From Psychromicrobium xiongbiense (GTDB lineage Bacteria; Actinomycetota; Actinomycetes; Actinomycetales; Micrococcaceae): DNA of 59,234 nt. The notes below the pieces were generated by a model. The model was not told the origin of the DNA and searched no databases. It worked only from the letters and a program-made list of their open reading frames with translations. The stretch covers positions 48,139 to 107,372 of the forward strand of contig NZ_JASSZH010000012.1 in assembly GCF_030271165.1 (NCBI RefSeq). Direction: 5' to 3'. The position numbers were made by a program, and so were the translations under genes. This document shows, piece by piece, positions 48,405-57,269 of this stretch (position 1 is the first letter of the stretch; the number at the start of each line of letters is the position of its first letter).

Positions 48405-51200
48405 GTGACGGAGGCTCTGACCCCTCGCCTCAGACATGCTGACGGGGATACCATATCCACAGGGGCGGGGCGAAAGATGTTGTGGACCAAACTGCTGGCG
48501 GAGATCCATGCCGATCTGGCGAGACCCGACAGTCTGGGAGTGCTATTGGTGGGGCCTTCCGGAACAGGCAAAACCACCGTCCTGGCTAGATTGCGTGCTG
48601 AACTGACCGAGCACAGCGAGATTCTGCAGTTCACACCGCATCAGGCCATCTCCAGTCTTCCTCTTGCTGCGGTATCAGCAGCGATCGCCCTGACCGGTAC
48701 CACCTCAACATCCTTCGCAGGGGGACCTTCTTTTCAGGCCGCTCTCGCTGCGGTGCTCACCAGGCTCCGGGAACTGACCAGCTCCGGCTCGCAGGCATTT
48801 CTCCTGGTGGACAACGCCCATTTCCTCGACCAGCAAAGTGCCGCGGTACTCTCCCAGGCCGCCAGCATCAGCGGTGCCCGCCTGATTCTGGGCCAGCGGT
48901 ACGGAGCCAACGCGAACGCCCTGACGCAGTTGTGGCGGGACGGTCGCCTGGTCAGGCGGGAGATCGGTCCGATGAGCCCCAACGATTCGCTGGCTCTGTT
49001 GAGCGAACTGCTGCCGGGGCAGATCTCCACCACTGCCAGCAGTTATTTCATCCAGGGGGCAGCCGGGTCTCCGCTGGCGCTTCAGGGTCTGGTCAGCGGT
49101 GGTCTCGAAGAGGGATCCCTGACCTGCGAAGACGGCCTCTGGATGGTCTGGAGTCCGAGCGGACGCTTCGGGCGTGAGTCTCTGGAGGTCGTCCGTGAGG
49201 ATCTCTCCGCCCTGGAACCCGGGTGCCGTCAGGCCCTGGAGCTGCTGGCACTCGCTGGCCCGCTGCCCCCAGTTGTCCTCCTGGACCTCTGCGGGCGGGA
49301 CAATTTTGATGCCATGGAACTGGCTGGGCTGGTCGTTCTGGACCAGTCCGTGCACCGCAGGGTGCGGCTCAGCTACCCCGCTCATGCCCACGCCATCGCC
49401 CAGTTGGTCAGCTCCGGGCATTCGCTGAGCCTGCGTGAAAGTTTGCAGACAGCCTTCGATCCCTGGACCACAGGTACGCCGGAGAACAGAATCGCAGATG
49501 CCATCTGGGCCCTGGAGTTGGGAGCTCCGATTCCGGACGCACGCCTTCTCGAAGCCGCTACTGCGGCCAATGAGGCTCTGCACAGTGACCTTGCGTTACG
49601 GCTGGCCACCGCTGTCGCGGATCCGGACTCACGGGCCGCCGCACTCGCGGAAGAAGCAATGGCGCGGTTCTTCCTTCATCAACCACAACTGGCCATCGCC
49701 GCCGCCCAGCAGGCCCTGCTGCTGGCCTGCGATGCCGAGACGGCTTCCCGAGCCATGTCGACCTTGCTCAGCATCCACCTGGCGATGCCTGGATCCCTCT
49801 GGGCGAGCGGTGACAGGATCCGACGGTACGCTGCCGACTACCCGCCGGGCCAGAATACGACTGCGCGTACGTCCGCGTCCCCCAGTTCCGGCTCTCCCGA
49901 CTCCATGCAGTCGCACGCGTTGATTGCTCTTCTTGACACCGTGGAGGCCGCATCCCGCGGGGACTTCAACACAGCGCACCAGGTCGCGGCGGAGGCCTGG
50001 GAATACCGGGATGCGCTGCCACTGACCCTGAGACCGGTCTGCACGCGTGCCGTCTGCACCGTATGGACCGCGAGCGGAGATTCGCGCCGCGCCGTCGCCC
50101 TGTTCCAGGAGATCCTGAGTGAGCCCGCAGCTGAGGGGCCCGAAACCTCTGCGGAGCGGCTGCTGATGTTCAGTGTTGCGCTCTCAGCGTTTCTCCACGG
50201 CGGGGCGGGGGTTCTGGCCCAGGAGTTGTTGGACAGCGCCTCAAGCTATGAGCCCACGCTGGGGACCCAATTGAGCGGGCTGTGCCAGCTCGGACTGGGG
50301 ATTATCAATCTGGTGAAGGGGCACCCCTCGGCCTCCCTGAGTGAACTGGGCGCCGCGGTCATCTCGCTGCAACGGTACGACCCCTGGGGAGTCTTGCCAC
50401 TGGCTCAGGGCTATCGCGCCTATGCCCTGGCGCTGAAGGGACTCACAGAGAGCGCACGAGCCCAGATCAGAGACATTGAGAGATCGACCAGCAGCCTTCC
50501 TGACACCCATCTGATCGAGGCGCAGGCGCTGGCCGCTGCGGCACGAGGCTTCCTCGGAGAGCGAGAGGAGGCCTCGGCCAGGTTGATTCAGCTCGGCGCC
50601 GACAGTGAATCAGCCCGTCACCGATCGGTGGCGTTGACCATTCATGCCCTCCGGGTGCGGATCATGGACACCTCAGGTCTGGACGCCTTCCAGCAACTGG
50701 CGGAATCGATGCGATGCGAACGCGCTCTGCGGTGGAGCCTACTGATACCTGTTATTCAGAATCGGGACGCCAGCGCCCTGGAGAAGGCCTCGCTGGCGAC
50801 CCTCCGAGCGGGTGATCCGCTGCTTGCTGCGGAGCTTCAGTCCATGGCAGTCCGCGCATATCAGGGCCGCGGTGAGTCTGAGGAGAAGCACCGGGCCGGT
50901 CATCGCCTGGCTCAGCTGGTCCAGCGTCTTCAGGGCCTCAGTTCACCCTGGTTGCAGTCCGTCGATGCCCCGGGGCTCACCCGCAGGGAACAGGAAGTGG
51001 TCAAGCTGGTGATCTCCGGCCTGAGCAACCGTCAGATCGCTGAACACCTCAGCCTGGCGGTGCGTACGGTGGAGGGCCACCTGTACCGCATTTTCGCCAA
51101 ACATGGCCTCTCCTCCCGCGAGGAGCTCGCCGATCAACTCGGGCTTCTTCTGGGTCCAGGAACCGAACAATCCTCCTCCGATGCGCGCAGCTTCGGTTAA
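48405..51200 (+). CDS. Large LuxR-type (LAL) transcriptional regulator with AAA+ ATPase domain
   Basis: A 931-residue regulator. Walker A is GPSGTGKTT (50-58), and Walker B is within FLLVDNAHFLD. A long helical TPR-like region fills the middle. The C-terminus carries a LuxR helix-turn-helix: LTRREQEVVKLVISGLSNRQIAEHLSLAVRTVEGHLYRIF. LAL proteins are STAND-type activators that integrate an effector and ATP binding. The target is unknown; the divergent amidase is a possibility. The start GTG has no strong binding site; an ATG at 48477 just before the ATPase domain is an alternative. Confidence 0.9.
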   Translation: MTEALTPRLRHADGDTISTGAGRKMLWTKLLAEIHADLARPDSLGVLLVGPSGTGKTTVLARLRAELTEHSEILQFTPHQAISSLPLAAVSAAIALTGTTSTSFAGGPSFQAALAAVLTRLRELTSSGSQAFLLVDNAHFLDQQSAAVLSQAASISGARLILGQRYGANANALTQLWRDGRLVRREIGPMSPNDSLALLSELLPGQISTTASSYFIQGAAGSPLALQGLVSGGLEEGSLTCEDGLWMVWSPSGRFGRESLEVVREDLSALEPGCRQALELLALAGPLPPVVLLDLCGRDNFDAMELAGLVVLDQSVHRRVRLSYPAHAHAIAQLVSSGHSLSLRESLQTAFDPWTTGTPENRIADAIWALELGAPIPDARLLEAATAANEALHSDLALRLATAVADPDSRAAALAEEAMARFFLHQPQLAIAAAQQALLLACDAETASRAMSTLLSIHLAMPGSLWASGDRIRRYAADYPPGQNTTARTSASPSSGSPDSMQSHALIALLDTVEAASRGDFNTAHQVAAEAWEYRDALPLTLRPVCTRAVCTVWTASGDSRRAVALFQEILSEPAAEGPETSAERLLMFSVALSAFLHGGAGVLAQELLDSASSYEPTLGTQLSGLCQLGLGIINLVKGHPSASLSELGAAVISLQRYDPWGVLPLAQGYRAYALALKGLTESARAQIRDIERSTSSLPDTHLIEAQALAAAARGFLGEREEASARLIQLGADSESARHRSVALTIHALRVRIMDTSGLDAFQQLAESMRCERALRWSLLIPVIQNRDASALEKASLATLRAGDPLLAAELQSMAVRAYQGRGESEEKHRAGHRLAQLVQRLQGLSSPWLQSVDAPGLTRREQEVVKLVISGLSNRQIAEHLSLAVRTVEGHLYRIFAKHGLSSREELADQLGLLLGPGTEQSSSDARSFG

Positions 51201-51364
51201 GAGTGGTCCGCTCACAGAAAACGAGTGCTCATCACTCAAGACCAGTACAGCTGACCCTCCTAGGCTAGGCAGCGGGAACAAAACGTAGCCGTACGGCCGA
51301 TCAGTATTGGGGGGATACCGGACGTAGGGGACCCGTTGTCGCACCTATGAGGACGCAACGCAGA

Positions 51365-51400
51365 GAAGGGTCGCACTGGGGGGAATCAGTGCGACCCTTC
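51365..51400. terminator. Bidirectional terminator between LuxR and purA genes
   Basis: Fourteen-base perfect arms (GAAGGGTCGCACTG and complement) around an eight-base G-rich loop, followed by TGTTT. It lies between convergent genes, 165 bases after the LuxR stop and 46 before the purA stop. In the 245-base gap nothing else is recognisable except a short direct repeat (ACGCGGAGTCG) at about 51406-51434. Confidence 0.8.
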
Positions 51401-51445
51401 TGTTTACGCGGAGTCGATGTTCACGCGGAGTCGGTCAGGCCGCTG

Positions 51446-52732
51446 TCAGTCGATCAGATCGTGCAGGACGATGGTCTGATCGCGATCAGGCCCCACCCCG
51501 ATGGCAGAGAACCGGGTCCCGGACATCTTCTCCAGCTCCAGCACGTAGTTCCGGGCATTCTCCGGCAGGTCTTCGAGGGTCTTCGCATCTGAGATGTTCT
51601 CAGTCCAGCCGTCGAAGTACTCAAAAATCGGCTTCGCATGGTGGAACTCGGTCTGCGTCATCGGCATCTCGTCATGACGCACCCCGTCGACGTCATAGGC
51701 CACGCAGACCGGAATCTTCTCGATGCCGGTGAGCACGTCCAGCTTGGTGACGAAGTAGTCGGTGAAGCCGTTGATCCGCGAGGCGTGGCGAGCCAGCACC
51801 GCGTCGTACCAACCGCATCGACGGGGGCGGCCGGTATTGACGCCGAACTCGCCGCCGGTCTTCTGCAGGTACTCGCCCATCTCGTCGAAAAGCTCGGTCG
51901 GGAACGGACCGGCACCCACCCGGGTGGTGTAGGCCTTGATGATGCCCACGGTCCGCTTGATCCTGGTCGGCCCGATGCCGGATCCCACCGACGCCCCACC
52001 TGCGGTCGGATTCGAGGAGGTGACGAAGGGGTAGGTGCCGTGATCCACGTCGAGGAAGGTCGCCTGACCGCCCTCCATCAGGACGACCTTGCCGTCATCG
52101 AGCGCTCGGTTGAGTTCGATGGTCGAGTCGATCACCAGCGGCCGCAGCCGCTCCGCGAAACTCAGGAAGTAGTCAACAGTCTCGTCAATATCAATGGCGC
52201 GACGGTTATAGACCTTGACCAGCAGCTCGTTCTTCTGGGCCAGCGAGCCTTCCACTTTCTGGCGCAGGATCGAGGCATCAAAGACGTCTTGCACCCGGAT
52301 ACCGAGCCGCGCCACCTTATCCATGTACGCCGGGCCAATACCGCGGCCGGTGGTTCCGATCGCCCGTTTGCCCAGGTAGCGCTCGGTCACCTTGTCCAGC
52401 ACCTGATGATAGGGGGCCACCAGATGGGCTTCAGCGGAGATCCGCAGCTTAGAGGTGTCCGCGCCGCGTGCATCGAGCGCATCGATCTCTTCGAAGAGCG
52501 CTTCAAGGTTGACGACGCAGCCGTTGCCGATCACCGGGATCGCATTGGGGCTGAGGATGCCGGCGGGAAGGAGCTTGAGCTCGTACTTCTCACCGCCGAC
52601 GACGACGGTGTGGCCGGCATTGTTGCCGCCGTTCGGCTTGACCACGTAGTCCACGCGGCCGCCGAGCAGGTCAGTGGCCTTGCCCTTACCTTCATCGCCC
52701 CACTGGGCGCCGACGATCACAATTGCTGGCAT
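51446..52732 (-). CDS. purA: Adenylosuccinate synthetase
   Basis: A 428-residue enzyme joining IMP and aspartate with GTP, the first committed step to AMP. It has the GTP-binding start [16 protein letters not shown], then [51 protein letters not shown] and TGRPRRCGW. The length is standard. GGAGG lies seven bases before the ATG. It is the only purine gene away from purSQL in this window. Confidence 0.98.
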   Translation of the reverse strand: MPAIVIVGAQWGDEGKGKATDLLGGRVDYVVKPNGGNNAGHTVVVGGEKYELKLLPAGILSPNAIPVIGNGCVVNLEALFEEIDALDARGADTSKLRISAEAHLVAPYHQVLDKVTERYLGKRAIGTTGRGIGPAYMDKVARLGIRVQDVFDASILRQKVEGSLAQKNELLVKVYNRRAIDIDETVDYFLSFAERLRPLVIDSTIELNRALDDGKVVLMEGGQATFLDVDHGTYPFVTSSNPTAGGASVGSGIGPTRIKRTVGIIKAYTTRVGAGPFPTELFDEMGEYLQKTGGEFGVNTGRPRRCGWYDAVLARHASRINGFTDYFVTKLDVLTGIEKIPVCVAYDVDGVRHDEMPMTQTEFHHAKPIFEYFDGWTENISDAKTLEDLPENARNYVLELEKMSGTRFSAIGVGPDRDQTIVLHDLID

Positions 52733-52833
52733 GGGATCCTCCCTGAGGATTCGGCAAGACTTGACCCATCCAGCCTAGTCGATTGCAGCGTGGCGACCGT
52801 CCGCATCGGCAGAGCGGGATAGGAGGAATGTGA

Positions 52834-53397
52834 TCACGAGAGATTGGTGCAGGTGGCACCAAGGCTCAGAATGACCCCCATGGCGACCTTCACTTTAGCG
52901 GGCACGGACGCCCAGGGTGCGGTACCAACGGTCATCACGATGGCAAGGTCCTTGGTGGCACCCAGCCCCACGAGGCTTGACAGCAGGGTCATCGAAATCG
53001 ATGTGGTGTATTCCGCAGTGGTACCCGTCGTATTGGCGGCAACATCAAAGGTGGTGCTGCTCACCGGAGCCAGAGGTGTGCCGGTTCCACCTGTCGAGAG
53101 GTACAGGGAGGCATTGGCTTTGGTATACCCAGCCGGTGGAGCCCAGTAGATACCCACATAGGCCCCGATGCCGGCGATTCCGGCGTTGTAAAAACAGGGC
53201 TGGGTCAGCGATGCTGCGGGTACCGAAGCAGCCGCCCCCAGCGACCGGCCGTACACCCACTCGTGGTCGCTCCAGGCTGCGGAACTTGCGGCGGTCGTCC
53301 CAGCCACCAGCACCAGGGCAGTCAGCACCGCGAGCGCCATCATCCGGAGCGGACGGCCCAGCAGTCGTTGGCACAGCGAGGGTAGGGTCCCGATCAT
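52834..53397 (-). CDS. Secreted protein with SipW-type (alternate) signal peptide, small
   Basis: A 187-residue exported protein. A hydrophobic segment (about 19-38) ends in SSAAWSDHEWVYG, the AAW-x-D-x-E motif of proteins processed by SipW-type signal peptidases, as in TasA and camelysin. The mature part is Ala/Thr/Ser-rich, beta-type, with two cysteines (QPCFYN, and GATCTNLS at the end) that could pair. No known catalytic motif is present. Its ATG overlaps the stop of the peptidase gene upstream (ATGA), tying it to that enzyme. A fibre or matrix component is plausible by analogy with TasA. Confidence 0.8.
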   Translation of the reverse strand: MIGTLPSLCQRLLGRPLRMMALAVLTALVLVAGTTAASSAAWSDHEWVYGRSLGAAASVPAASLTQPCFYNAGIAGIGAYVGIYWAPPAGYTKANASLYLSTGGTGTPLAPVSSTTFDVAANTTGTTAEYTTSISMTLLSSLVGLGATKDLAIVMTVGTAPWASVPAKVKVAMGVILSLGATCTNLS

Positions 53398-54842
53398 CGA
53401 GCCGCTCCTCCCCTGCCTCTGTGACGACCAACGTGACGGCCACGCATCAGCACGCCGACGCTGCCCAGCGCCACGAGCCCCAGGCCGGCCAGCACCGCCG
53501 GAACCAGCTCGGCCCCGGTGACGCCGAGCTCTCCCGGAGCGGGATCATCCCCCAGGCCGGTCACCCCGATGCCGAGTTTCAACAGGGGGCTCTCCGCCGA
53601 TGGCGCGGAAAGTGAGCCGCCTATTCCCGAGGTGGACGATGCCGTCTGAGCTGGTGCAGTCTGGGCTGGCCGCTTCAGGGTGAACTTCAGAAAGGAGGGC
53701 GAGCCCTGGTGGAGGTCGGCGAGCGGCACCCGGACCGCGCTGTTGACTGCCGAGAGCGGAACACTGGCGACTCGCTGCATGCCACCACCGGGGCAGGCCA
53801 GGACCTGATTCAGACCACTGCTCCCCTGCCACGGCTGAGCGCATTCCTCCACTGCAATCTCATCACTCCAGGCGTCCCCCAGGGAGCCCTGCGCGGTGAG
53901 CTGCAAGGAAGCAGTCGCGGTCGGTCGGGAACTCAGACTCACCCGGACCTGCCAGCTGAAGGAGTTACCTGCAGTGAGCGCCGGAAATTCCAGAGGGTAA
54001 CGCGAGGAGGCCAGCGAGACGTAACCGGGAATACCGGTCTCCGGCACCGCAATGAACCCATCGTCCGCGTGTGCCGGGGTCGCTCCCCACGGCCCGGGTA
54101 GGCCGGACAGCCATCCCACCGGCAGCATCGCCCCCAGGAGCAGGCCTGCCACGACGCTCCGCCGGGAGACTCCCCGGGAGGCGCGCGCCTTCCAATGTCG
54201 GCCAGCCCCGGACAATCCGGCAGCTGAGACACCCGATGACGCGTCCAGACCACCGGGAGCACCCGGCCCGACGGACTCCGGGCCAGCAGACGTCGCCTCA
54301 ACAGACTCCGGACCATTCGGCTCCGCACCATCCGGCGTCGAACGCCGAGGCCAGAAGGCCCAGACCACCAGGGTTGCCAGAATGGGCGTGGCAGCACCGA
54401 TGAACCAGGGTCCACGTGCGGCCATGATCCAGCCGCCCAGCGAGGGAACCGTCAGAACGACCTTCTGAGCCGTGGTCACCTCATAGGGCAGCGGGTCCTC
54501 CACAGTGTTGGCATCCCCCTTGAGGGTCAGCGAGGTGGTCCCACCCGGCGCAGCAAGCGGGGAAACCCGCACCACCCGGTGTGTCACCAGGGCACCGCCA
54601 TCGGTCCGCTTGACTGACACCACATCGCCGGGCTGCAGATCCTGTGCCTTCTCCTGCACGGTCAGGGACAGGGCACCCACTGGGTAGAGCGGCTCCATGG
54701 AGCCGGTTCTGAAGACGACAAAGGAAGCCTTGACAAAGAATCCCAGAACCAGAGCGGCCAGGCAGGCCAACCCCAGAAGGGCCAGCACCGTGAGCACCGT
54801 CTCCCGGCCCGCGCGCAGGAGAACCCTCGTCACTGCATTCAC
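53394..54842 (-). CDS. SipW-type signal peptidase I fused to a secreted, sorting-signal-bearing domain
   Basis: A 482-residue protein in two halves. Residues 1-160 form an ER-type signal peptidase: a membrane helix (about 15-38), nucleophile Ser48 in FRTGSMEP, His88 in ALVTHRVV in place of the bacterial Lys, and Asp110 in LKGDAN, closed by a second helix (about 145-165). A Gly/Ser/Glu linker follows. Residues 222-256 (SRRSVVAGLLLGAMLPVGW to AHA) look like a complete second signal peptide with AHA-D as cleavage site. A roughly 190-residue extracellular domain with two Cys comes next, then LGVTG, a hydrophobic helix and a basic tail, a LAXTG-like sorting signal. Typical SipW proteins lack this second half. 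The start is GTG with GGAAAGG. Confidence 0.82.
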   Translation of the reverse strand: MNAVTRVLLRAGRETVLTVLALLGLACLAALVLGFFVKASFVVFRTGSMEPLYPVGALSLTVQEKAQDLQPGDVVSVKRTDGGALVTHRVVRVSPLAAPGGTTSLTLKGDANTVEDPLPYEVTTAQKVVLTVPSLGGWIMAARGPWFIGAATPILATLVVWAFWPRRSTPDGAEPNGPESVEATSAGPESVGPGAPGGLDASSGVSAAGLSGAGRHWKARASRGVSRRSVVAGLLLGAMLPVGWLSGLPGPWGATPAHADDGFIAVPETGIPGYVSLASSRYPLEFPALTAGNSFSWQVRVSLSSRPTATASLQLTAQGSLGDAWSDEIAVEECAQPWQGSSGLNQVLACPGGGMQRVASVPLSAVNSAVRVPLADLHQGSPSFLKFTLKRPAQTAPAQTASSTSGIGGSLSAPSAESPLLKLGIGVTGLGDDPAPGELGVTGAELVPAVLAGLGLVALGSVGVLMRGRHVGRHRGRGGAAR

Positions 54843-54908
54843 AGTGCTGGCCTTTCCGCTGTTCTGGGCACTACCTGCGCTGGGCCGGTCGTCCCCATAC
54901 CCGGATGC

Positions 54909-55625
54909 TTAGGAGCCCACCGTGCTGGTGAAGCGCCACAGCGGAACCGTCGCCTGCCCCTGAAGCGTGCTAGGGGCAGTGGTAGGCAGCGTGATGGCGA
55001 AGCAGACATCCACCGCCGTCCCCGGGACCGCCGAGGTGGCCCCGGCCGGAAGGGCGATCGGCACGGCTGAGGCAGTGCTCAGAGCAGAGCCCGCCGCGAC
55101 CAGATCGGTAGCCCCGGTCAGCACACCAGCCGCGCAATTGGCCTTGGTCACACCCAGCATGGCCCGGTACGTCAGGGCGGTGTACAGGGCTGTGGTGTTT
55201 GTGGTCGTGTTCGCCCCGGCCAGCTGCACGCCCTGGGCCAGGGTGGCGGTGAGCGCCTGGGACCCTGCGGCGGCACGCAGCTGCATCGGTGCGTACACAG
55301 TGGTACCGGGGAGCATGGCGGAGGAGGTGACACCGAAGGTCAGCGCACCGTCCACGTTCGCATCCGGAAGTGTGGGCATGTTCGGCTTGGCGCTCCAGGC
55401 ATCGGCGCCGGTGCCATTGGTATTGGAGAAGGTGTTCTGCTCCATGTGGTAGACCTTGGTTCCCGGGCCGTTGTTGCCGCCTGAGCTGCCGAAGAGCCAT
55501 TCGTTGTCGGTCCAGGCCGCCAGTGTGAAGGTGGCACCGATGCCAAGAATAATGCCGCCGGCCAAGAGTGCACGGATTTTGGTGGCTTTGGTGCTGCGAT
55601 GTCGAGTGGTGGGTGTGCTGTTCAT
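54909..55625 (-). CDS. Secreted protein with SipW-type signal peptide (TasA/camelysin-like export)
   Basis: A 238-residue exported protein. The signal (GGIILGIGATFTLAAWTDNEW) carries the AAWTDNEW motif recognised by SipW-type peptidases. The mature part is Ala/Thr/Gly-rich, with two cysteines (KANCAAGVL and VDVCFAITLP) and repeated TTTNTTALYTAL-like beta segments. It is first in the minus-strand cassette; the peptidase gene follows after 66 bases. The frame is open further upstream, but ATG 55625 is the first with a G-rich site before it. Probably the major substrate of the adjacent peptidase and a cell-surface or matrix protein; the function is inferred. Confidence 0.82.
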   Translation of the reverse strand: MNSTPTTRHRSTKATKIRALLAGGIILGIGATFTLAAWTDNEWLFGSSGGNNGPGTKVYHMEQNTFSNTNGTGADAWSAKPNMPTLPDANVDGALTFGVTSSAMLPGTTVYAPMQLRAAAGSQALTATLAQGVQLAGANTTTNTTALYTALTYRAMLGVTKANCAAGVLTGATDLVAAGSALSTASAVPIALPAGATSAVPGTAVDVCFAITLPTTAPSTLQGQATVPLWRFTSTVGS

Positions 55626-55729
55626 GATGCCCCCGGGCGATCGGTCGCGCCAGAGGAGAGTTCCCGGGGCACGAGATGGAGATTTTTCAGTCTGAGCCCC
55701 CAGAGAACAGATGTGTGCACAATTCTTCA

Positions 55730-55784
55730 CTGTGACAGTTATTTGTCAACGTCACAGAAGATAGAGTTTTCACAAATGTGAAAA
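55730..55784. promoter_or_regulatory. Two palindromic operators and promoter upstream of the SipW cassette
   Basis: CTGTGAC (55730-55736) and GTCACAG (55751-55757) form a 7-base inverted repeat with a 14-base spacer. It overlaps a minus-strand promoter TTGACA (55749-55744), 16 bases, AAGAAT. A second, tighter palindrome TTTTCACAAATGTGAAAA (55767-55784) lies upstream of it, 32 bases before the LtrA start. One regulator could control both divergent genes. The half-site TGTGA recalls CRP-family sites, but the geometry is not the classical one. Confidence 0.5.
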
Positions 55785-55816
55785 GGCTGAAGCCGGATCC
55801 GATGTCGAGGAGCCTC

Positions 55817-57016
55817 ATGAGCGCCACCACCGCCCACCGATCAGCACGCAGCCGCCGGCTGCTGCCCCTGATGGCACGCCGTCATCCCCATGAGCCACAT
55901 CGCACGGCCACCCCGCTGGAGCTGCTCTTCGACCTCGTCTTTGTGGTCGCGGTGGCCTTCGCCGGCAGGTCCTTGCTCGGCTATGAGGAAGAAGGCCATC
56001 TGGCGGTCGGCATCCTCGGCTACGCCATGGCCTTCGCTGCGATCTGGTGGGCCTGGATGAACTTCACCTGGTTCGCCACCTCCTACGACACCGATGATTG
56101 GTACTACCGGATCCTGACCATCGTCCAGATGGGCGGTGCCCTGACCTTCGCGGCAGGTATCCCGGGCATCGCGAATCCCGAGCATCCAGATTTCACGTTG
56201 GGGGTGACCGGCTACCTCATCATGCGCCTGGCCATGGTGGCGCAATGGCTACGCGCTGCCGCCAGCGACGCCGTCGGGCGGAAAACGGCTCTGGCCTACG
56301 CTATCGGCATCACCGTGGTCCAGGTGTACTGGGTGATCTACGCGCTCACCCTGCCGCCCGGCGCCACCGTGGCACTTTTCTGGCTGGGCATGGCCCTGGA
56401 GCTCTCCGTCCCCGTAGTGGCGGAGCGATTCAAGCTCACCGAATGGCACCGTCACCACATCACCGAACGCTACAGCGGCTTCACCATCATCGTGCTGGGC
56501 GAATCCATCCTCGCCGCCGCCACCGCCGTCGCCGAGGTGCGCAAGGAGGCCGATCCGGCCGGCATCGTGCTGATCGCGGTCACTGGGCTGGTCATTGTGG
56601 CGAGTATGTGGTGGATCTACTTCGCACTCCCCCAGCACGAACTGCTCACCAACCTGCGTCAGGGCCTGTTCTGGGGTTACGGCCACTTTGTCGTGTTCGC
56701 CTCCGCCGCGGCGGTTGCGGGCGGCATCGAGATTTCACTGCTGACCGAACAGCACCATCTGGACGCCCTCAGCTCGGTAGAGGCTGCTGCGACCCTCACC
56801 GTCCCGGTGGCCCTGTACGTTCTCATGGTCTGGCTTCTGGTGGTGCGCCCGCAGAGCACCCTGCCCACTCACCTCCTCATGCCGTTGGCTGCGGTGCTGA
56901 TCGGCTTCAGCGCCTTCCTGCCTGGCTCCGCCCAGATCACGGCCGGGGTGCTGGTGGCGCTCGTGGCGTTCCTGACCATCCACACGGTGCCGCATCGGAC
57001 CAAGCATCTCGACTAG
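55817..57016 (+). CDS. Low temperature requirement protein A (LtrA) family
   Basis: A roughly 399-residue polytopic membrane protein. The LtrA start signature is clear: RTATPLELLFDLVFVVAVAFAGRSLL, then AIWWAWMNFTWFATSYDTDDW and ERYSGFTIIVLGESILAAATAV. About 10-12 helices are predicted. LtrA was named from a Listeria mutant unable to grow in the cold; the biochemical role is unknown. Earlier in-frame starts overlap the palindrome, so the ATG at 55817, preceded by GAGGAG, is chosen. Confidence 0.9.
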   Translation: MSATTAHRSARSRRLLPLMARRHPHEPHRTATPLELLFDLVFVVAVAFAGRSLLGYEEEGHLAVGILGYAMAFAAIWWAWMNFTWFATSYDTDDWYYRILTIVQMGGALTFAAGIPGIANPEHPDFTLGVTGYLIMRLAMVAQWLRAAASDAVGRKTALAYAIGITVVQVYWVIYALTLPPGATVALFWLGMALELSVPVVAERFKLTEWHRHHITERYSGFTIIVLGESILAAATAVAEVRKEADPAGIVLIAVTGLVIVASMWWIYFALPQHELLTNLRQGLFWGYGHFVVFASAAAVAGGIEISLLTEQHHLDALSSVEAAATLTVPVALYVLMVWLLVVRPQSTLPTHLLMPLAAVLIGFSAFLPGSAQITAGVLVALVAFLTIHTVPHRTKHLD

Positions 57017-57095
57017 GCCCCATGGCTAGACAACCAGTGCCTGCACAGGCTGTCCGCAGCCGGAGGAACTGTTGGCAGTTTGTCCATCGCAGGTT

Positions 57096-57113
57096 GGTGA
57101 ACTCTTGTCGAAC
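57096..57113 (-). promoter_or_regulatory. PHO-box-like direct repeat upstream of the phosphoesterase gene
   Basis: Read on the minus strand, GTTCGAC (57113-57107) and GTTCACC (57102-57096) recur with an 11-base period, the spacing and sequence of PhoP direct-repeat units known from Streptomyces. It lies about 160 bases before the secreted phosphoesterase gene. Only two units are visible. The rest of the 253-base gap shows no gene. Confidence 0.4.
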
Positions 57114-57269
57114 AAACCCCTCCGAAGGCTTAACTCCTGCTGTCAGAGGCTACCGATGGCGGTATTTTCGTCATGGTGCATCACCGTCAGATCACGGTGG
57201 GCACCAACTCCCAGGGGGATATTTCTCAAGACGCAAGAATCGCACGTTGCGCGTATCTAAGGACACCTC

